Assembly (NCBI GenBank): GCA_019635715.1
Contig: JAHBYY010000024.1
Span: 1 to 55,849, forward strand
DNA from: Rhizobiaceae bacterium
Lineage (GTDB): Bacteria > Pseudomonadota > Alphaproteobacteria > Rhizobiales > Rhizobiaceae
Direction of reading: 5' to 3'
Length of the DNA stretch: 55,849 bases
Made by a program: the position numbers and the translations under genes. Shown in pieces: positions 33,479 to 43,496 of this stretch (the first letter of the stretch is position 1; each line of letters starts with the position of its first letter). Under the pieces are notes generated by a model, which ran no database searches, had not been told where the DNA came from, and saw nothing but the letters and a program-made list of their open reading frames with translations.

Positions 33479-34498
33479 TCAACGCGTGACGATCTTGGCG
33501 CGCTTGCGCAGATCGTCGAGATAGCGCTTGCCCATCTCGTCCGCTTGCTCGTCCAGATTGCCTTCGGCCTGGAAGACGCTCTTGGCGACCCGGTCGTCCG
33601 AGACTTCCTTGGCGCTGCAGATGCCGATGAACTCCACGCCGCGGTCCGTCTCGCGCACGCCGGTAGCGCCGCCGGTCTTGGTGGACTTGATCTGGTCCGC
33701 CCATTCCGGCGGCAGTTCCGGCGCGAGCACGCGGCCGAGGTCGCGGACCGTGACGTCGAGCAGACCCTTGGCGAACTGGCGGGTCGTGTCGCAGCCGGTG
33801 AACCGTCCGCGCATCGCTTCGGCCTCGCGCTTGCGTTTGCCCAGCAGGGCGCCGCGCTGCGCGGCCGGTACGACGAAGATCACCTGCTGAAGCATGTATT
33901 CGGTGGCGCTCGGCTTGGCGCCGCCCTTCTCCAGCATCTTGCGGACGACGTCCTGCTCGCTCATCGTTCCGCCCTGCGCGCGGAAGCGCGCGGTCAGGGC
34001 CTGGTTCCAGCCCATCTGGGTGCGGATGTACGATTTGAAGTGCTTGTCGGTGACGCCGGCCTGATTGAGGACGCTGGCCAACTGGGCGGGCGACATCTTG
34101 TTCGACTTGGCGAAGCGTTCGAACGACTGGTTCACCGCGCTGTCCGGCACCCGGATGTTCAGCCTGCGGATTTCACCGTTCTTCAGCGCCTCCTCGACCA
34201 TCTGCTCGCCGGCGAGCTGGTTGACGTTGCCGCCCTTGCGCTGCAGCTTCAGGAAGGCGGCGCGCCGCTGCACGTCATAGGAGGTCACGGCCTCGCCATT
34301 GACAACGAATTTGATCTCGCTGGCCGCCGCCGGACCCGAAGGCAACGCAACCGCGAACGACAGACCCATGAGCAATGCTGCCATGGCAGGGCCGACGATG
34401 CTCCGTCTCGCAGACTGCAATTCTCGCAACTCCCGTTCTTTGGCCGCCTGGTTCGCCGACCTGCCTGCCGCATGTCTGCGGCAAAAGCATGACCCCAT
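33479..34498 (-). CDS. SurA-like periplasmic chaperone / peptidyl-prolyl isomerase
   Basis: 339 residues from ATG 34498, one base after the lptD stop. A basic leader and hydrophobic segment (about 37-53) act as signal peptide ending [11 protein letters not shown]. The SurA_N region covers about 55-180, with [19 protein letters not shown] typical. I cannot see a clear parvulin motif in the C-terminal half, so isomerase activity is doubtful. SurA chaperones outer-membrane barrels such as LptD, its operon neighbour. A start nearer 34384 would leave a signal with no basic residues, so the upstream one was preferred. Confidence 0.85.
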   Translation of the reverse strand: MGSCFCRRHAAGRSANQAAKERELRELQSARRSIVGPAMAALLMGLSFAVALPSGPAAASEIKFVVNGEAVTSYDVQRRAAFLKLQRKGGNVNQLAGEQMVEEALKNGEIRRLNIRVPDSAVNQSFERFAKSNKMSPAQLASVLNQAGVTDKHFKSYIRTQMGWNQALTARFRAQGGTMSEQDVVRKMLEKGGAKPSATEYMLQQVIFVVPAAQRGALLGKRKREAEAMRGRFTGCDTTRQFAKGLLDVTVRDLGRVLAPELPPEWADQIKSTKTGGATGVRETDRGVEFIGICSAKEVSDDRVAKSVFQAEGNLDEQADEMGKRYLDDLRKRAKIVTR

Positions 34499-34499
34499 C

Positions 34500-36935
34500 C
34501 TAATTGGCGAACGGGCTCGTCCCATTTCCAAAGTCGCCGAGCGTCCGAAGCGCGATCGAGAAGCCGAAGGTGCGCTCGTCGCTGGTCTTGCCCTCGGCAT
34601 CGCGCGATGTCGACATCGAAACCGTGTAGGCGAAGCATTCGTCGTCGTAACCGAGCCCGACCGTGTCGGAGATCAGCTTCGACGACTGGAAATCGTAGGT
34701 TCCGCTGCCGAAGACGCGCCAGTTCTGGTGGAAACGCAGCGTCGACCCCGCCGACATCTCGTGGCGGTCCTCGGAGAAGCCGTAGAGCGGCTGTGCCTGG
34801 ATGAAGGCGTAGTTGCTGGTGAGGCTCAGGCCTCCATAGGTATAGCCGGCCTTGGCCTCAGCGCGGCGCACTTCGAAGGTCTGCTCGTCGAAACGGCCGC
34901 TGAGCGACGCCGAAAGGCCGCCAGGGACGGTGACGCCGAACAGCCCGACGAAGTCGGACGTGTCGGTCTCCAGCCCCGAATAGGCGCCGGCATGGACGAG
35001 GTCGGGCGAGGCGAACGAGTTCTCGCCGTCGATCTGGTAGGACTGGCCGAAGATCGCGTTGGTCGTCCATCCGCTCGCATAGGTGCCGCTGTAGCGGACA
35101 CCGATATTGGCCCGCGAGCCGCCCTCGATGCGATCGTAGCCCGAGAACTTGTCCCGCTCGAACAGCGTCGCCGCGTCGAAGACGAAGCTTTGGGCGTCCT
35201 CGTTGGGAATTCCGAAGCGGCCGGCATAGGGCTCGTCCGGGCGGGCGAACACCTGCGCCATCGGCTCGAGCACATGCGAGGCGCTGGTGGTCGAGAACAA
35301 CACCGGCCAGCGGAGTTCCATGCCCGCCGTCGCCATCAGGCGGTAGTACGCGGACTGGACGTCGGCGGCGACTCCGCCGCCCTGCGCGGCCGCCAGTGCG
35401 TTGATCGCGGCGATCGAGCCTTCGCTCTGGTTGACCGCCGTGGTGTCGGCCTGGAAGGCGAGCAGCGGCGTGACCACCAGTCCGCCATCGGTCACGAACG
35501 AACGCTTCCACTCGCCTTCGGCGGTGAGGCGCGTGGAATTTCCCTCGATGCCCTGGACGAGATCCTGCCGCAACGACCCGTCGGTGTCGAAAGTCGTGTC
35601 GTCGAGGCGCGACCGCAGGATCGATCGGGCGTTGAGATCGATGTTCAGTTCGCCGCCGGCGATCGCCTCGTCCGGCGTGTAGGAATAGTCGAAGCTCGGC
35701 AGCACCCAGGGCTGGGTTTCGTTCGTGGAATACCGTCCGTCGTCGAGGACGTTTTCCTGCACCTGGGTCTTGATGCCGCGCAGGTCGAAATAGTTCCGGT
35801 CGTTCAGCCCGGTCAGGTAGACCTCGGAGTTCTGGATGAAATCCGTGTAGCCGTCGATCGCGTAGGTCCGCGCAAAATTCTTGTCGGTCTGGTAGAGCAC
35901 GTCCCAGCCGAGCTCCCACCGCGAATTGAGGTCGAACCGGCCCTTGCTGGCGACGAGACCGCGAAACTTGTTGGGATCGCCGGTCGGACCGGAATTCACG
36001 CTGTTCTGGTCGCTGAAGTTCTCCGGATCGTTCTGGTGGATGCCGGCGATCTTGAGATTGTAGCCGCCATTGTCGAACTGCTGGCGCCACTCGGCCTCGC
36101 CGAGGAATCCCTGCTTGGTGAAGCCGGTGCCGGTCAGCGTCAGGTCGTAGGTCGGCGAAAGCGCGAAATAATAGGGCACCGACGCCCCGAAGCCGAGGTC
36201 CGAACTGAAGCGCGCGCCGGGAAACAGAAAGCCGCTCTTCCGCTTCACGGTCGGATCGGCGATCTCGAAGGCCGGCAGGGTGGCAATCGGGAAGCCGAAG
36301 AACTCGAAGCGCGACTGTTCGAAGCGCACGGTCTTCGACTGGCCGTTCCAGATGATCTTGCGCGCCTTGATGCGCCAGATCGGTGCCTGGTCGGGCTTGT
36401 CCTCGCAGGGCGCGCAGGCGGTGTAGACGCCGTTGTTGAAGGTGGTCAGCAAGCCGCGCTCGCGTTCGGCGCTCTCGGCCGCGAAGTAGGTCTTGTCGGC
36501 GGTCTCGACGCGCAGCGCGTTGACGAATCCGTTGGCGAAATCGTCGGTGACGTCGACTTCGTCCGAGTAGACCTTGGTGCCGCTCGGATCGACGAGTTCG
36601 ACGCCGCCGCTGGCGATCAGCCGCGAGGTCTTGCGGTCGTAGGTCACCCGCTGCGCGACAAGGCGGTTGCCGCCATATTCGATCCGCACGGCACCGGCCG
36701 CCGTCACGCGGTCGGCGTCTATGTCGTAGACCAGCGTGTCGGCCTCCAGCAGCATCTGCGAATCGGCGGGGATGCGGGAACTCATCGCGCTGGCGATGTC
36801 CTCACCGATCTGCTGCGCGCTCGACGGCACCGCGGAGCCGGCAAGCGCCAGCAGAACGGCCGCCAGCGCCGAGGTGCCGGACAGCAGGGTCCGGCGTCTC
36901 ACGGCAGGCGAAGGGGTACGCAAACGGTCTGGCAC
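34500..36935 (-). CDS. lptD: LPS-assembly protein LptD
   Basis: 811 residues. Outer-membrane translocon that inserts LPS. Signal peptide (about 10-41, ending VPSSAQQ), an N-terminal OstA/LptA-like beta-jellyroll (about 55-190: YDIDADRVTAAGAVRIEYGG), then a long beta-barrel ending in SPFAN. The GTG start at 36935 shares one base with the lptG stop (TAGTG) and has AAGGA upstream. Longer readings into lptG are shadows. The Cys residues of E. coli LptD are largely absent, as in other rhizobial proteins. Confidence 0.95.
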   Translation of the reverse strand: MPDRLRTPSPAVRRRTLLSGTSALAAVLLALAGSAVPSSAQQIGEDIASAMSSRIPADSQMLLEADTLVYDIDADRVTAAGAVRIEYGGNRLVAQRVTYDRKTSRLIASGGVELVDPSGTKVYSDEVDVTDDFANGFVNALRVETADKTYFAAESAERERGLLTTFNNGVYTACAPCEDKPDQAPIWRIKARKIIWNGQSKTVRFEQSRFEFFGFPIATLPAFEIADPTVKRKSGFLFPGARFSSDLGFGASVPYYFALSPTYDLTLTGTGFTKQGFLGEAEWRQQFDNGGYNLKIAGIHQNDPENFSDQNSVNSGPTGDPNKFRGLVASKGRFDLNSRWELGWDVLYQTDKNFARTYAIDGYTDFIQNSEVYLTGLNDRNYFDLRGIKTQVQENVLDDGRYSTNETQPWVLPSFDYSYTPDEAIAGGELNIDLNARSILRSRLDDTTFDTDGSLRQDLVQGIEGNSTRLTAEGEWKRSFVTDGGLVVTPLLAFQADTTAVNQSEGSIAAINALAAAQGGGVAADVQSAYYRLMATAGMELRWPVLFSTTSASHVLEPMAQVFARPDEPYAGRFGIPNEDAQSFVFDAATLFERDKFSGYDRIEGGSRANIGVRYSGTYASGWTTNAIFGQSYQIDGENSFASPDLVHAGAYSGLETDTSDFVGLFGVTVPGGLSASLSGRFDEQTFEVRRAEAKAGYTYGGLSLTSNYAFIQAQPLYGFSEDRHEMSAGSTLRFHQNWRVFGSGTYDFQSSKLISDTVGLGYDDECFAYTVSMSTSRDAEGKTSDERTFGFSIALRTLGDFGNGTSPFAN

Positions 36936-38023
36936 TAGCCGTCTTCCTTGTAGAGCAGGAATGTGACCCCGAAGAACAATGCCATCACCACCGGCAACCA
37001 TGCTGCGACGAAGGGGGGCACGAATCCCGCGTTGCCGAATGCCCTCACCAGAACCGAGACCACATAAAGCAGAAAGCCTGCCATCACGCCACCCAGAATC
37101 ATGGTGGCCGACTGGCCCATGCGGGCGAAGCGCATCGACACCGTCGCGGCGATCAGCGTCATGGCGACGAGCAGCATCGGCAACGCCAGCAGCGAATGCA
37201 ACTGCATCGCGAACGCATTGGCGCGCAAGCCGAAAGAGCGTGCGACCTCGATCTTGGACGGGAGCTCGAAGAAGGGGATGGTCTCGGGACGGGCAAGCCG
37301 CTCCTGGACGAATTCCGGCTTCAGATTGGTCGGCACGCGGTCCTCGGCGAGACGCTCGATCTTGGCTCCGTCGCGCAGCCGGCGCACTTCCCGGAGTTCC
37401 CAATATCCGTCGCGCAGAAAGGCACGCTTGGCATCGCGCCGCAGCACGATGTCGCCGTCGGAACCTATGTCGAAGAACACGGCGTCGCCGAGTTCGAGGC
37501 CCTGGTTCAGGACGGCGCGCGCACCGATGATCGTATCGCCCGCCTGGGTCTTCTGGCGGATCCAGGGCGCGGCGAACGCCGACACCTGATTCGAAGTGCC
37601 GGAGCGGATCTCCGTCTCCAGCATCTCGGCGCGCGAGAATCCGGTCGCGGCGATCGGGTTGAGCACCGTCACCGCCAGGACGCCGAACAGGAAGGCGCCG
37701 AGGCACGGCGGCAAAAGGAACTGCCAGGCCGAGATGCCGGCCGATCGGGCGATCACCAGTTCATATTTGCGGTTCAGCGAGATCAGTGTCGCCATCGCCG
37801 CGAAGAGCGCCACGAAGGGCACGGTCTGCAGCACGATCATCGGCACCCGGAAGGCGGATACGCCGAGCGCCGAAAGCAGGGTGAAGGCGGGCAGACCGGC
37901 GGTGCGGCTGGACAGCTCCGTGAAGTCGACCAGGAAGATCAGCGCGAAAATGCCGATGAAGATCCAAAGCGTGATGACGACGTAGCGGGTGAAGAAATAG
38001 CGGCCGAGCGTGATCCCGATCAT
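36935..38023 (-). CDS. lptG: LPS export ABC transporter permease LptG
   Basis: 362 residues. YjgP/YjgQ family: three N-terminal helices, a periplasmic jellyroll domain (about 135-260) and three C-terminal helices. It extracts LPS from the inner membrane together with LptF and the LptB ATPase (not in this window). It starts MIGITLGRYF. The start overlaps the lptF stop (TGATG). Confidence 0.95.
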   Translation of the reverse strand: MIGITLGRYFFTRYVVITLWIFIGIFALIFLVDFTELSSRTAGLPAFTLLSALGVSAFRVPMIVLQTVPFVALFAAMATLISLNRKYELVIARSAGISAWQFLLPPCLGAFLFGVLAVTVLNPIAATGFSRAEMLETEIRSGTSNQVSAFAAPWIRQKTQAGDTIIGARAVLNQGLELGDAVFFDIGSDGDIVLRRDAKRAFLRDGYWELREVRRLRDGAKIERLAEDRVPTNLKPEFVQERLARPETIPFFELPSKIEVARSFGLRANAFAMQLHSLLALPMLLVAMTLIAATVSMRFARMGQSATMILGGVMAGFLLYVVSVLVRAFGNAGFVPPFVAAWLPVVMALFFGVTFLLYKEDG

Positions 38024-39210
38024 CACGGCTCCTTCGCGGATGCGGTGCGGCGACCGAGCCCGGAGAAGCGTTCGGCCAGGGCGCGCGTCGATTCGAGCAG
38101 CCGATCCGTCCAGGCCACCGGCAGCTCCATGGTGCGGTTGGTCTGCACGAACCACAACGCCAGCGCCGAACTGCCGATCGGCACGAGATAGACGAAGGGG
38201 GTCAGCCAGATCGTCTTCTGGGACTGGTCGGTGATGAAGAAGCCCAGCCAGCGCACGAACAGCGCGATCGTCACCGTGGTGATCAGCGGGTTGATCCGGG
38301 CCTCGCGATGCGACCGTGCACCGCCGGCGACGGCAACGGCAATCAGCGCAAAAACGATGGAATAGAGGGATTCGTTGATGCGTCGGTGGAACTCGACGCG
38401 GAACAGGCGCGGATTCTTCTGGAAGACCGCGTCGTTCGGGTCGGGGTTGAGCAGATAGGCGAGTGTGCGGTCCTTCGGATACATGGTGATCGAATCCGCC
38501 GCCTTTGAGAACACCGACAGGTCGAACACATAGGAGCGGAAGCGCACCACCGACACGTCGCCGTTGGGCGTCTTGCGATGCACCACGCCGTCGTTCATGA
38601 CCAGCAGGTTCTTGCCGTCCCGCTCGGTCACCGCGCCGGTCTTGGCATAGTAGACGAGGTCGATGCCTTCCTCGCGCGAATCCGCCACGAACAGGCCGCC
38701 GAGCTTGCCGTCGGGAAGCCGTGTGCCGATCTGCACGAACAGTCCGTCGCTGATCTTGCGGAAGGTGCCTTCCTGGATCAGCAGCGTGATCAGGTCGGCC
38801 CGGGCCTCGGCGACGAGATGCCGGCTGCGTTCGCGGGCGTAGGGATCGAGCGCATTGTCGACGGTGAACGAAAACACCGTCGCGCCCACGGCCAGCAGCA
38901 GCATCGGCCGCAGGACCGTCAGCCGCGACGCTCCCGAGGCATTGATCACCGCGAGTTCGGAATCGGCGTTCATCGTGCTGAGCGTCTGGGCGACCGCGAT
39001 GACCAGCGCGAAGGGCACGACGATCGGAATGATCGACGGCAGGATGAGCGCTGCGAACTCGAAGAAGGTGAAGGCCGACTGGCCGCTGTCGGTGACCAGA
39101 TCGATGCGGGCGAGCACCTGCGTCGTCCAGACGATGGCGAGCGTCCAGAACAGGGCCGCGGCGAAGACCTCGAAGGTCCGGCGCAGTATGTAGAACTCGA
39201 CGACCCTCAT
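38023..39210 (-). CDS. lptF: LPS export ABC transporter permease LptF
   Basis: 395 residues. YjgP/YjgQ family like LptG, starting MRVVEFYILRRTFE with transmembrane helices at about 11-32, 50-75, 100-120 and three more near 300-370. It is the first gene of the lptF-lptG-lptD-surA-rsmA run on the minus strand and is divergent from pepA, an arrangement also found in enteric bacteria for pepA and lptF. Confidence 0.95.
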   Translation of the reverse strand: MRVVEFYILRRTFEVFAAALFWTLAIVWTTQVLARIDLVTDSGQSAFTFFEFAALILPSIIPIVVPFALVIAVAQTLSTMNADSELAVINASGASRLTVLRPMLLLAVGATVFSFTVDNALDPYARERSRHLVAEARADLITLLIQEGTFRKISDGLFVQIGTRLPDGKLGGLFVADSREEGIDLVYYAKTGAVTERDGKNLLVMNDGVVHRKTPNGDVSVVRFRSYVFDLSVFSKAADSITMYPKDRTLAYLLNPDPNDAVFQKNPRLFRVEFHRRINESLYSIVFALIAVAVAGGARSHREARINPLITTVTIALFVRWLGFFITDQSQKTIWLTPFVYLVPIGSSALALWFVQTNRTMELPVAWTDRLLESTRALAERFSGLGRRTASAKEP

Positions 39211-39540
39211 TGCCTATGGCGTCTCTCGACCTCGCTTGCCGGAACGGACGCCGGCCTCAGGGGATGCGGAACCTATCCGCGGCCAGGCTCCAATACAATC
39301 CGGCCCAAACTCCGGCCGCCGGCTCCGGCGACGGTGCTTTGGTCAACTTGTCGGCATTTTGGGATAAGGAACCGCCAAGAGACGTGGTAAACGCTCGGTT
39401 TAGACGCCGCCCATGGGCTCGGACGGGCCGATAGCCGCAATCGACCGTCTGCGCCCGCTCGCGCTTGCCAAACGGCCCCAAAACGACGAAATGTCGCACC
39501 GAACGGCATTTCCCACTCCCCTTGCGCCCGACAGGACCTC
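39211..39540. other. 330-base divergent promoter region between lptF and pepA
   Basis: No gene is seen. A possible plus-strand promoter, TTGGTC (39339-39344) with GATAAG (39363-39368) at 18-base spacing, would give pepA a leader of about 165 bases. No convincing minus-strand promoter for lptF was picked. PepA is a DNA-binding regulator in E. coli, so self-binding here is conceivable but not shown. Confidence 0.4.
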
Positions 39541-41031
39541 ATGGCCCCCAAACCCACCATCAGCTTCACGCGCTTCGCCGTTCCGAGGAAGGGCGCGGCC
39601 ATCCTGTTGTCGTCGGAAGACGCCGGCCTGGGCGAGGCCGGGAAGGCCTGCGATCCGGGCGAGATCCTGCCGCGAGCCTTCTCGGTCGCCGGCTTCAAGG
39701 GAAAATCCGGCACGGCGGTCGACGTGCTGGCGCCGGCCGGCTCGCCGCTGGACCGCATCGTCGTCGTCGGGACGGGCAAGTCCGAAGCCCTGTCCGGATA
39801 TGGATGGACCAGGCTCGGCGGCAGCATCGCCGGTCAGTTCCGCAAGGCCGGCGACCTCACCGTCGTCGTCGACGCGGGCGGCACCAGGCCGACGCCGGCC
39901 GACGTGGCCGAACTCGCGGCCGGCATTCTGCTGCGCGCCTACAATTTCGACACCTACAAGACGCGCCGCGACGAGGCGTCCGGCGAACCGGCCGCCGCGC
40001 CGCGCGTGACGATCCAGTGCGCCAACCCCACGGCGACCAAGCGCGCCTTCGCGCAGGCCGAGGCGATCGCCGAGAGCGTCTGGCTCGCCCGCGACCTGGT
40101 CAACGAACCGGCCAACATACTGGGTCCGGTCGAGGTCGCCGCCAAGGCCAGGGCGCTCGAGGCGCTCGGCGTCAAGGTCGAGATCCTGACCGAGAAGGAG
40201 ATGCGCCGTCTGGGAATGGGGGCGTTGCTTGGCGTCGCCCAGGGGTCGGTGCGGCCGCCCCGGCTGGTCGTCATGCAGTGGAACGGCGGCAAGCCGAAGG
40301 ACCGGCCCGTCGCCTTCGTAGGCAAGGGCGTCACCTTCGATTCCGGCGGCATCTCGATCAAGCCGGCCGGCGGCATGGAAGACATGAAGGGCGACATGGG
40401 CGGCGCGGCCGCGGTCATCGGCCTCATGCACGCGCTCGCGGCGCGCGGCGCGCGCGCCAATGTCGTGGGCGTCGTCGGCTGCGTGGAGAACATGGTCGAC
40501 GGCAATGCCCAGCGGCCGGGCGACATCGTGACCTCCATGTCGGGCCAGACGATCGAGGTAATCAATACGGATGCGGAGGGCCGCCTCGTCCTGGCCGATG
40601 CGCTGTGGTACTGCAACGAACGGTTCCAGCCCCGCATCATGGTCGACCTGGCGACGCTGACCGGCGCGGTGATCGTCAGCCTCGGTGCCCATCATGCCGG
40701 GCTGTTCTCCAACAGCGACGAGCTGGCGGATCGACTGCTGAAGGCCTCGAGCGACACGCAGGAGCGGCTCTGGCGCCTGCCGCTCGGACCCGAATACGAC
40801 AAGCTGATCGACACCAAGAACGCCGACATGAAGAACACCGGCGGACGCAACGGCGGGGCGATCACCGGTGCGCAGTTCCTGCAGCGCTTCGTCAAGGATA
40901 CGCCGTGGGCGCATCTCGACATCGCCGGCACCGCGATGGGCGCGCCGGCGAGCGAGATCAACCAGTCCTGGGGATCCGGCTTCGGCGTTCGCCTGCTCGA
41001 TCGCCTGGTGCGCGACCACTACGAAAGCTGA
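39541..41031 (+). CDS. pepA: leucyl aminopeptidase (M17)
   Basis: 496 residues. Two-metal cytosolic exopeptidase. The macro-like N-terminal domain covers about 1-160, then the catalytic domain with [15 protein letters not shown] (metal-binding Lys and Asp), [10 protein letters not shown] and the signature NTDAEGRL. Length is typical. holC follows after 10 bases, the same order as in E. coli. Confidence 0.97.
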   Translation: MAPKPTISFTRFAVPRKGAAILLSSEDAGLGEAGKACDPGEILPRAFSVAGFKGKSGTAVDVLAPAGSPLDRIVVVGTGKSEALSGYGWTRLGGSIAGQFRKAGDLTVVVDAGGTRPTPADVAELAAGILLRAYNFDTYKTRRDEASGEPAAAPRVTIQCANPTATKRAFAQAEAIAESVWLARDLVNEPANILGPVEVAAKARALEALGVKVEILTEKEMRRLGMGALLGVAQGSVRPPRLVVMQWNGGKPKDRPVAFVGKGVTFDSGGISIKPAGGMEDMKGDMGGAAAVIGLMHALAARGARANVVGVVGCVENMVDGNAQRPGDIVTSMSGQTIEVINTDAEGRLVLADALWYCNERFQPRIMVDLATLTGAVIVSLGAHHAGLFSNSDELADRLLKASSDTQERLWRLPLGPEYDKLIDTKNADMKNTGGRNGGAITGAQFLQRFVKDTPWAHLDIAGTAMGAPASEINQSWGSGFGVRLLDRLVRDHYES

Positions 41032-41041
41032 TCACCGCGCG

Positions 41042-41491
41042 ATGGTCGAGATCCTGTTCTACCATCTGACCGAGACGACGCTGGAGGAGGCGCTGCCGGG
41101 GCTGCTCGAGCGGACGGCGCAGCGCGGCTGGCGGGCGGTCGTGCAGGCGGCGAGCGAGGAGCGCCGCGACGCGCTCGACGCGCGGCTGTGGACCTACCGC
41201 GACGATTCCTTCCTGGCGCACGGTTCCGACCGCGAGCCGCATGCCGCGGAGCAGCCGATCATCCTGACGACGGAGCCGGGCAATCCGAATGGGGCGGAGG
41301 TCCGCTTCATCGTCGACGGCGCGCCGCCGCCGGACCCCGCGCCCTACCAGCGCGTCGTCTTCATGTTCGACGGGCATGACGAGGCGCAGCTCGAGGAAGC
41401 GCGTGCGCAGTGGAAGGCGCAGAAGGCCGCCGGCCACGACGTCGCCTACTGGCAGCAGGCGCCCGACCGCCGCTGGGAGCGCAAGGCATGA
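41042..41491 (+). CDS. holC: DNA polymerase III chi subunit
   Basis: 149 residues. Chi links the clamp loader to single-stranded-DNA-binding protein. It starts MVEILFYHLTETTLEEALP and has LWTYRDDSFLAHG and VVFMFDGHDEAQLEEAR, conserved HolC segments. It follows pepA by 10 bases and overlaps the next gene by ATGA. Confidence 0.95.
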   Translation: MVEILFYHLTETTLEEALPGLLERTAQRGWRAVVQAASEERRDALDARLWTYRDDSFLAHGSDREPHAAEQPIILTTEPGNPNGAEVRFIVDGAPPPDPAPYQRVVFMFDGHDEAQLEEARAQWKAQKAAGHDVAYWQQAPDRRWERKA

Positions 41492-42108
41492 TCCGGCTCT
41501 TGTTTCTCCTCATGTTGCTGATCGGCGCCGGCATTGCCTTCGTCTACCCGGTCTCGACGGCGCAGTTCAGCGGTCACGACATCGGCACCTTCCGCGCCTA
41601 CGACGTCGCCGACGGTTTCCAGCAGGTTCCCGTCGATCTCGACAGCAAGGACACACCCGTTCTCGTGTCGGCCGACGTGATCGCGGCGATACCCCGGGAG
41701 GGTGTCCCCGCTGGCCAGAGCGTGCTGACGGTGACGGCAGCCGTCGACGGCCGCACCGTGCTGGCCGAGACGCTCGATCTGTCCAGGGCCGAGCCTCGCG
41801 AGGACAGCCCGCAGACCGCCCAGCGCATCTACCGGCTGTCGGTCGGCTCGATCGCGGTGGAAAGCCCGGCCAGTTACACCTTCGTCGTCGGTCCGGGGGA
41901 TGCGGAGGGCGTCCATCTCAATCAGGTCGACCTCATTCTGCGCGGCAGTTCGGTGCCTTATCGCGACAGCGCCGTGCCGATCGGTCTTTCGGTTCTCGCC
42001 ATCGGCTTCATCGGTTTCGTCAACTCGCTGCGCCGGCGGCGCACCGCGCCCGCCGGCAAGGCCGAGCCGCCGAAGCCGCGCTGGGGCCGGGGCGGGCCGG
42101 AGCGCTAG
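41488..42108 (+). CDS. membrane protein of unknown function between holC and rlmJ
   Basis: 206 residues. N-terminal transmembrane or signal segment (2-20), a roughly 140-residue extracytoplasmic part with beta-rich, immunoglobulin-like hydrophobic alternation and no Cys, then a second transmembrane helix (about 165-183) followed by a basic Arg-rich tail, so both termini are probably cytoplasmic. Start ATG overlaps the holC stop. I do not recognise the family; the coupling to holC suggests regular expression rather than function. Confidence 0.8.
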   Translation: MIRLLFLLMLLIGAGIAFVYPVSTAQFSGHDIGTFRAYDVADGFQQVPVDLDSKDTPVLVSADVIAAIPREGVPAGQSVLTVTAAVDGRTVLAETLDLSRAEPREDSPQTAQRIYRLSVGSIAVESPASYTFVVGPGDAEGVHLNQVDLILRGSSVPYRDSAVPIGLSVLAIGFIGFVNSLRRRRTAPAGKAEPPKPRWGRGGPER

Positions 42109-42113
42109 GCACC

Positions 42114-42974
42114 TTGAACTACCGTCACGCCTTCCATGCCGGAAACTTCGCCGATGTCGTCAAACATGCGATCCTGGCGCGCCTGGTCGACTATCTGAAG
42201 CGCAAGGACAAGGCGTTCCGGGTGATCGATACGCACGCCGGGACCGGGCTTTACGACCTGCAGGCCGATCCGTCGCAGCGAACCGGGGAATACGAGGCGG
42301 GCATTTCCCGGCTGTTCGGGGCTTCCCTTCAGGAACCGGTCCGGCAGCTCCTGGCCCCCTATCTGGATGCGGTGGCCGCGGCCAATCCGCCGGGCGCGCT
42401 TCGACACTATCCGGGGTCGCCGGCGATCGTCCGCCATCTCATGCGCAAGCAGGATCGTTTGACGGCGATCGAACGCCATCCGCAGGATGCGCGGCTGCTC
42501 GCCGATCGCTTCGCCGGCGATCATCAGGTCAGGGTGATCGAGCTGGACGGCTGGCTGGCGCTGGGCGCCCACCTGCCGCCCAAGGAGAAGCGGGGGCTGG
42601 TCCTCGTCGACCCGCCCTTTGAGGAGGCGGACGAATTCGGCCGTCTGGCGGAAGGGCTTGCCCGGGCGGTCCGGCGCTGGCCGGGGGGCATCTACGCCCT
42701 CTGGTATCCGATCAAGGACAGGGCAGCCCTGGCGGACTTCCGGGATTCGGTGATCGCCCTCGGCCTGCCCAAAGTCCTCGACATACGGTTTCATATCCGG
42801 CAGCCGTCCAGGGTCGCACGCCTCGACGGCACGGGAATGGTCGTGGTCAATCCACCCTTCACGCTCGAAGCCGACCTGGGCGCGATCCTGCCCGCGCTGC
42901 TGCCTCTGCTGGCCGACGAACGGGGGGCGGGCTTCTCCATCGAAAGCCTGGCAACGGAAAAGGCGGGCGCTTGA
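42114..42974 (+). CDS. rlmJ: 23S rRNA (adenine2030-N6)-methyltransferase
   Basis: 286 residues. The sequence after the start, LNYRHAFHAGNFADVVKH, matches the RlmJ N-terminus exactly in pattern, so the TTG at 42114, five bases after the preceding stop, is the probable start. No ATG precedes the homologous region. SAM motif VIDTHAGTGLYDL; catalytic DPPFE. Confidence 0.93.
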   Translation: MNYRHAFHAGNFADVVKHAILARLVDYLKRKDKAFRVIDTHAGTGLYDLQADPSQRTGEYEAGISRLFGASLQEPVRQLLAPYLDAVAAANPPGALRHYPGSPAIVRHLMRKQDRLTAIERHPQDARLLADRFAGDHQVRVIELDGWLALGAHLPPKEKRGLVLVDPPFEEADEFGRLAEGLARAVRRWPGGIYALWYPIKDRAALADFRDSVIALGLPKVLDIRFHIRQPSRVARLDGTGMVVVNPPFTLEADLGAILPALLPLLADERGAGFSIESLATEKAGA

Positions 42975-43045
42975 CCCCTGCCGCGCGCCGCGCAAAGGTG
43001 CGTCGCGCCGGTTCGGCCGGCCCGCGACGAACGAGGACGCCATCG

Positions 43046-43474
43046 ATGGCACGGGTTTCTACGATATTGGCCGCGGCGTTTTCCGCGCTTGTCTCGGCCA
43101 CCGGCGCACAGGCCGCCGACGCGCAGTACGGCCGTCCGGATGCGGTTGGTGCCTGCGCCGAGCAGCGTTACCTCGGCAAGATCAGCAGCCGCTTCGACCA
43201 CCAGGTCAAGAACGTCCCGAACCTGCCGGATGTGGCGATCACCGATTTCCGCAATATCCATGAGCACCGCTACATCCCGGACGACGAGGACCATCCGGTC
43301 GCCCGCCGCTATTGCGGCGCCACCGTGCTGCTGTCCGACGGGCGCAGCCGCGACCTCTGGTACCTGATCGAAAGCCGCATGGGCTTCGTCGGCATCGGCG
43401 ACAATGTCGAATTCTGCGTTTCGGGCTTCGACCGCTGGTATGTCTACAACGGCCGCTGTCGCGTGCTTCGCTAG
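43046..43474 (+). CDS. secreted small cysteine-containing protein, unknown function
   Basis: 142 residues. Signal peptide (1-24, ending ATGAQAAD) then a mature domain with four cysteines (in GACAEQ, RYCGAT, EFCVSG and GRCRVLR) likely paired in the periplasm. A longer reading from 42971 has no support. It precedes the RNase T2 gene by 22 bases, so the two are probably one transcript. I do not recognise a family. Confidence 0.8.
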   Translation: MARVSTILAAAFSALVSATGAQAADAQYGRPDAVGACAEQRYLGKISSRFDHQVKNVPNLPDVAITDFRNIHEHRYIPDDEDHPVARRYCGATVLLSDGRSRDLWYLIESRMGFVGIGDNVEFCVSGFDRWYVYNGRCRVLR

Positions 43475-43496
43475 CCACGAACGTCGCGCCGACGCG

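Noticed and set aside
36936-37706. Longer N-terminus for lptD reaching into lptG
   Set aside because: The region is fully coding for LptG in another frame, and the GTG at 36935 gives a proper signal peptide.
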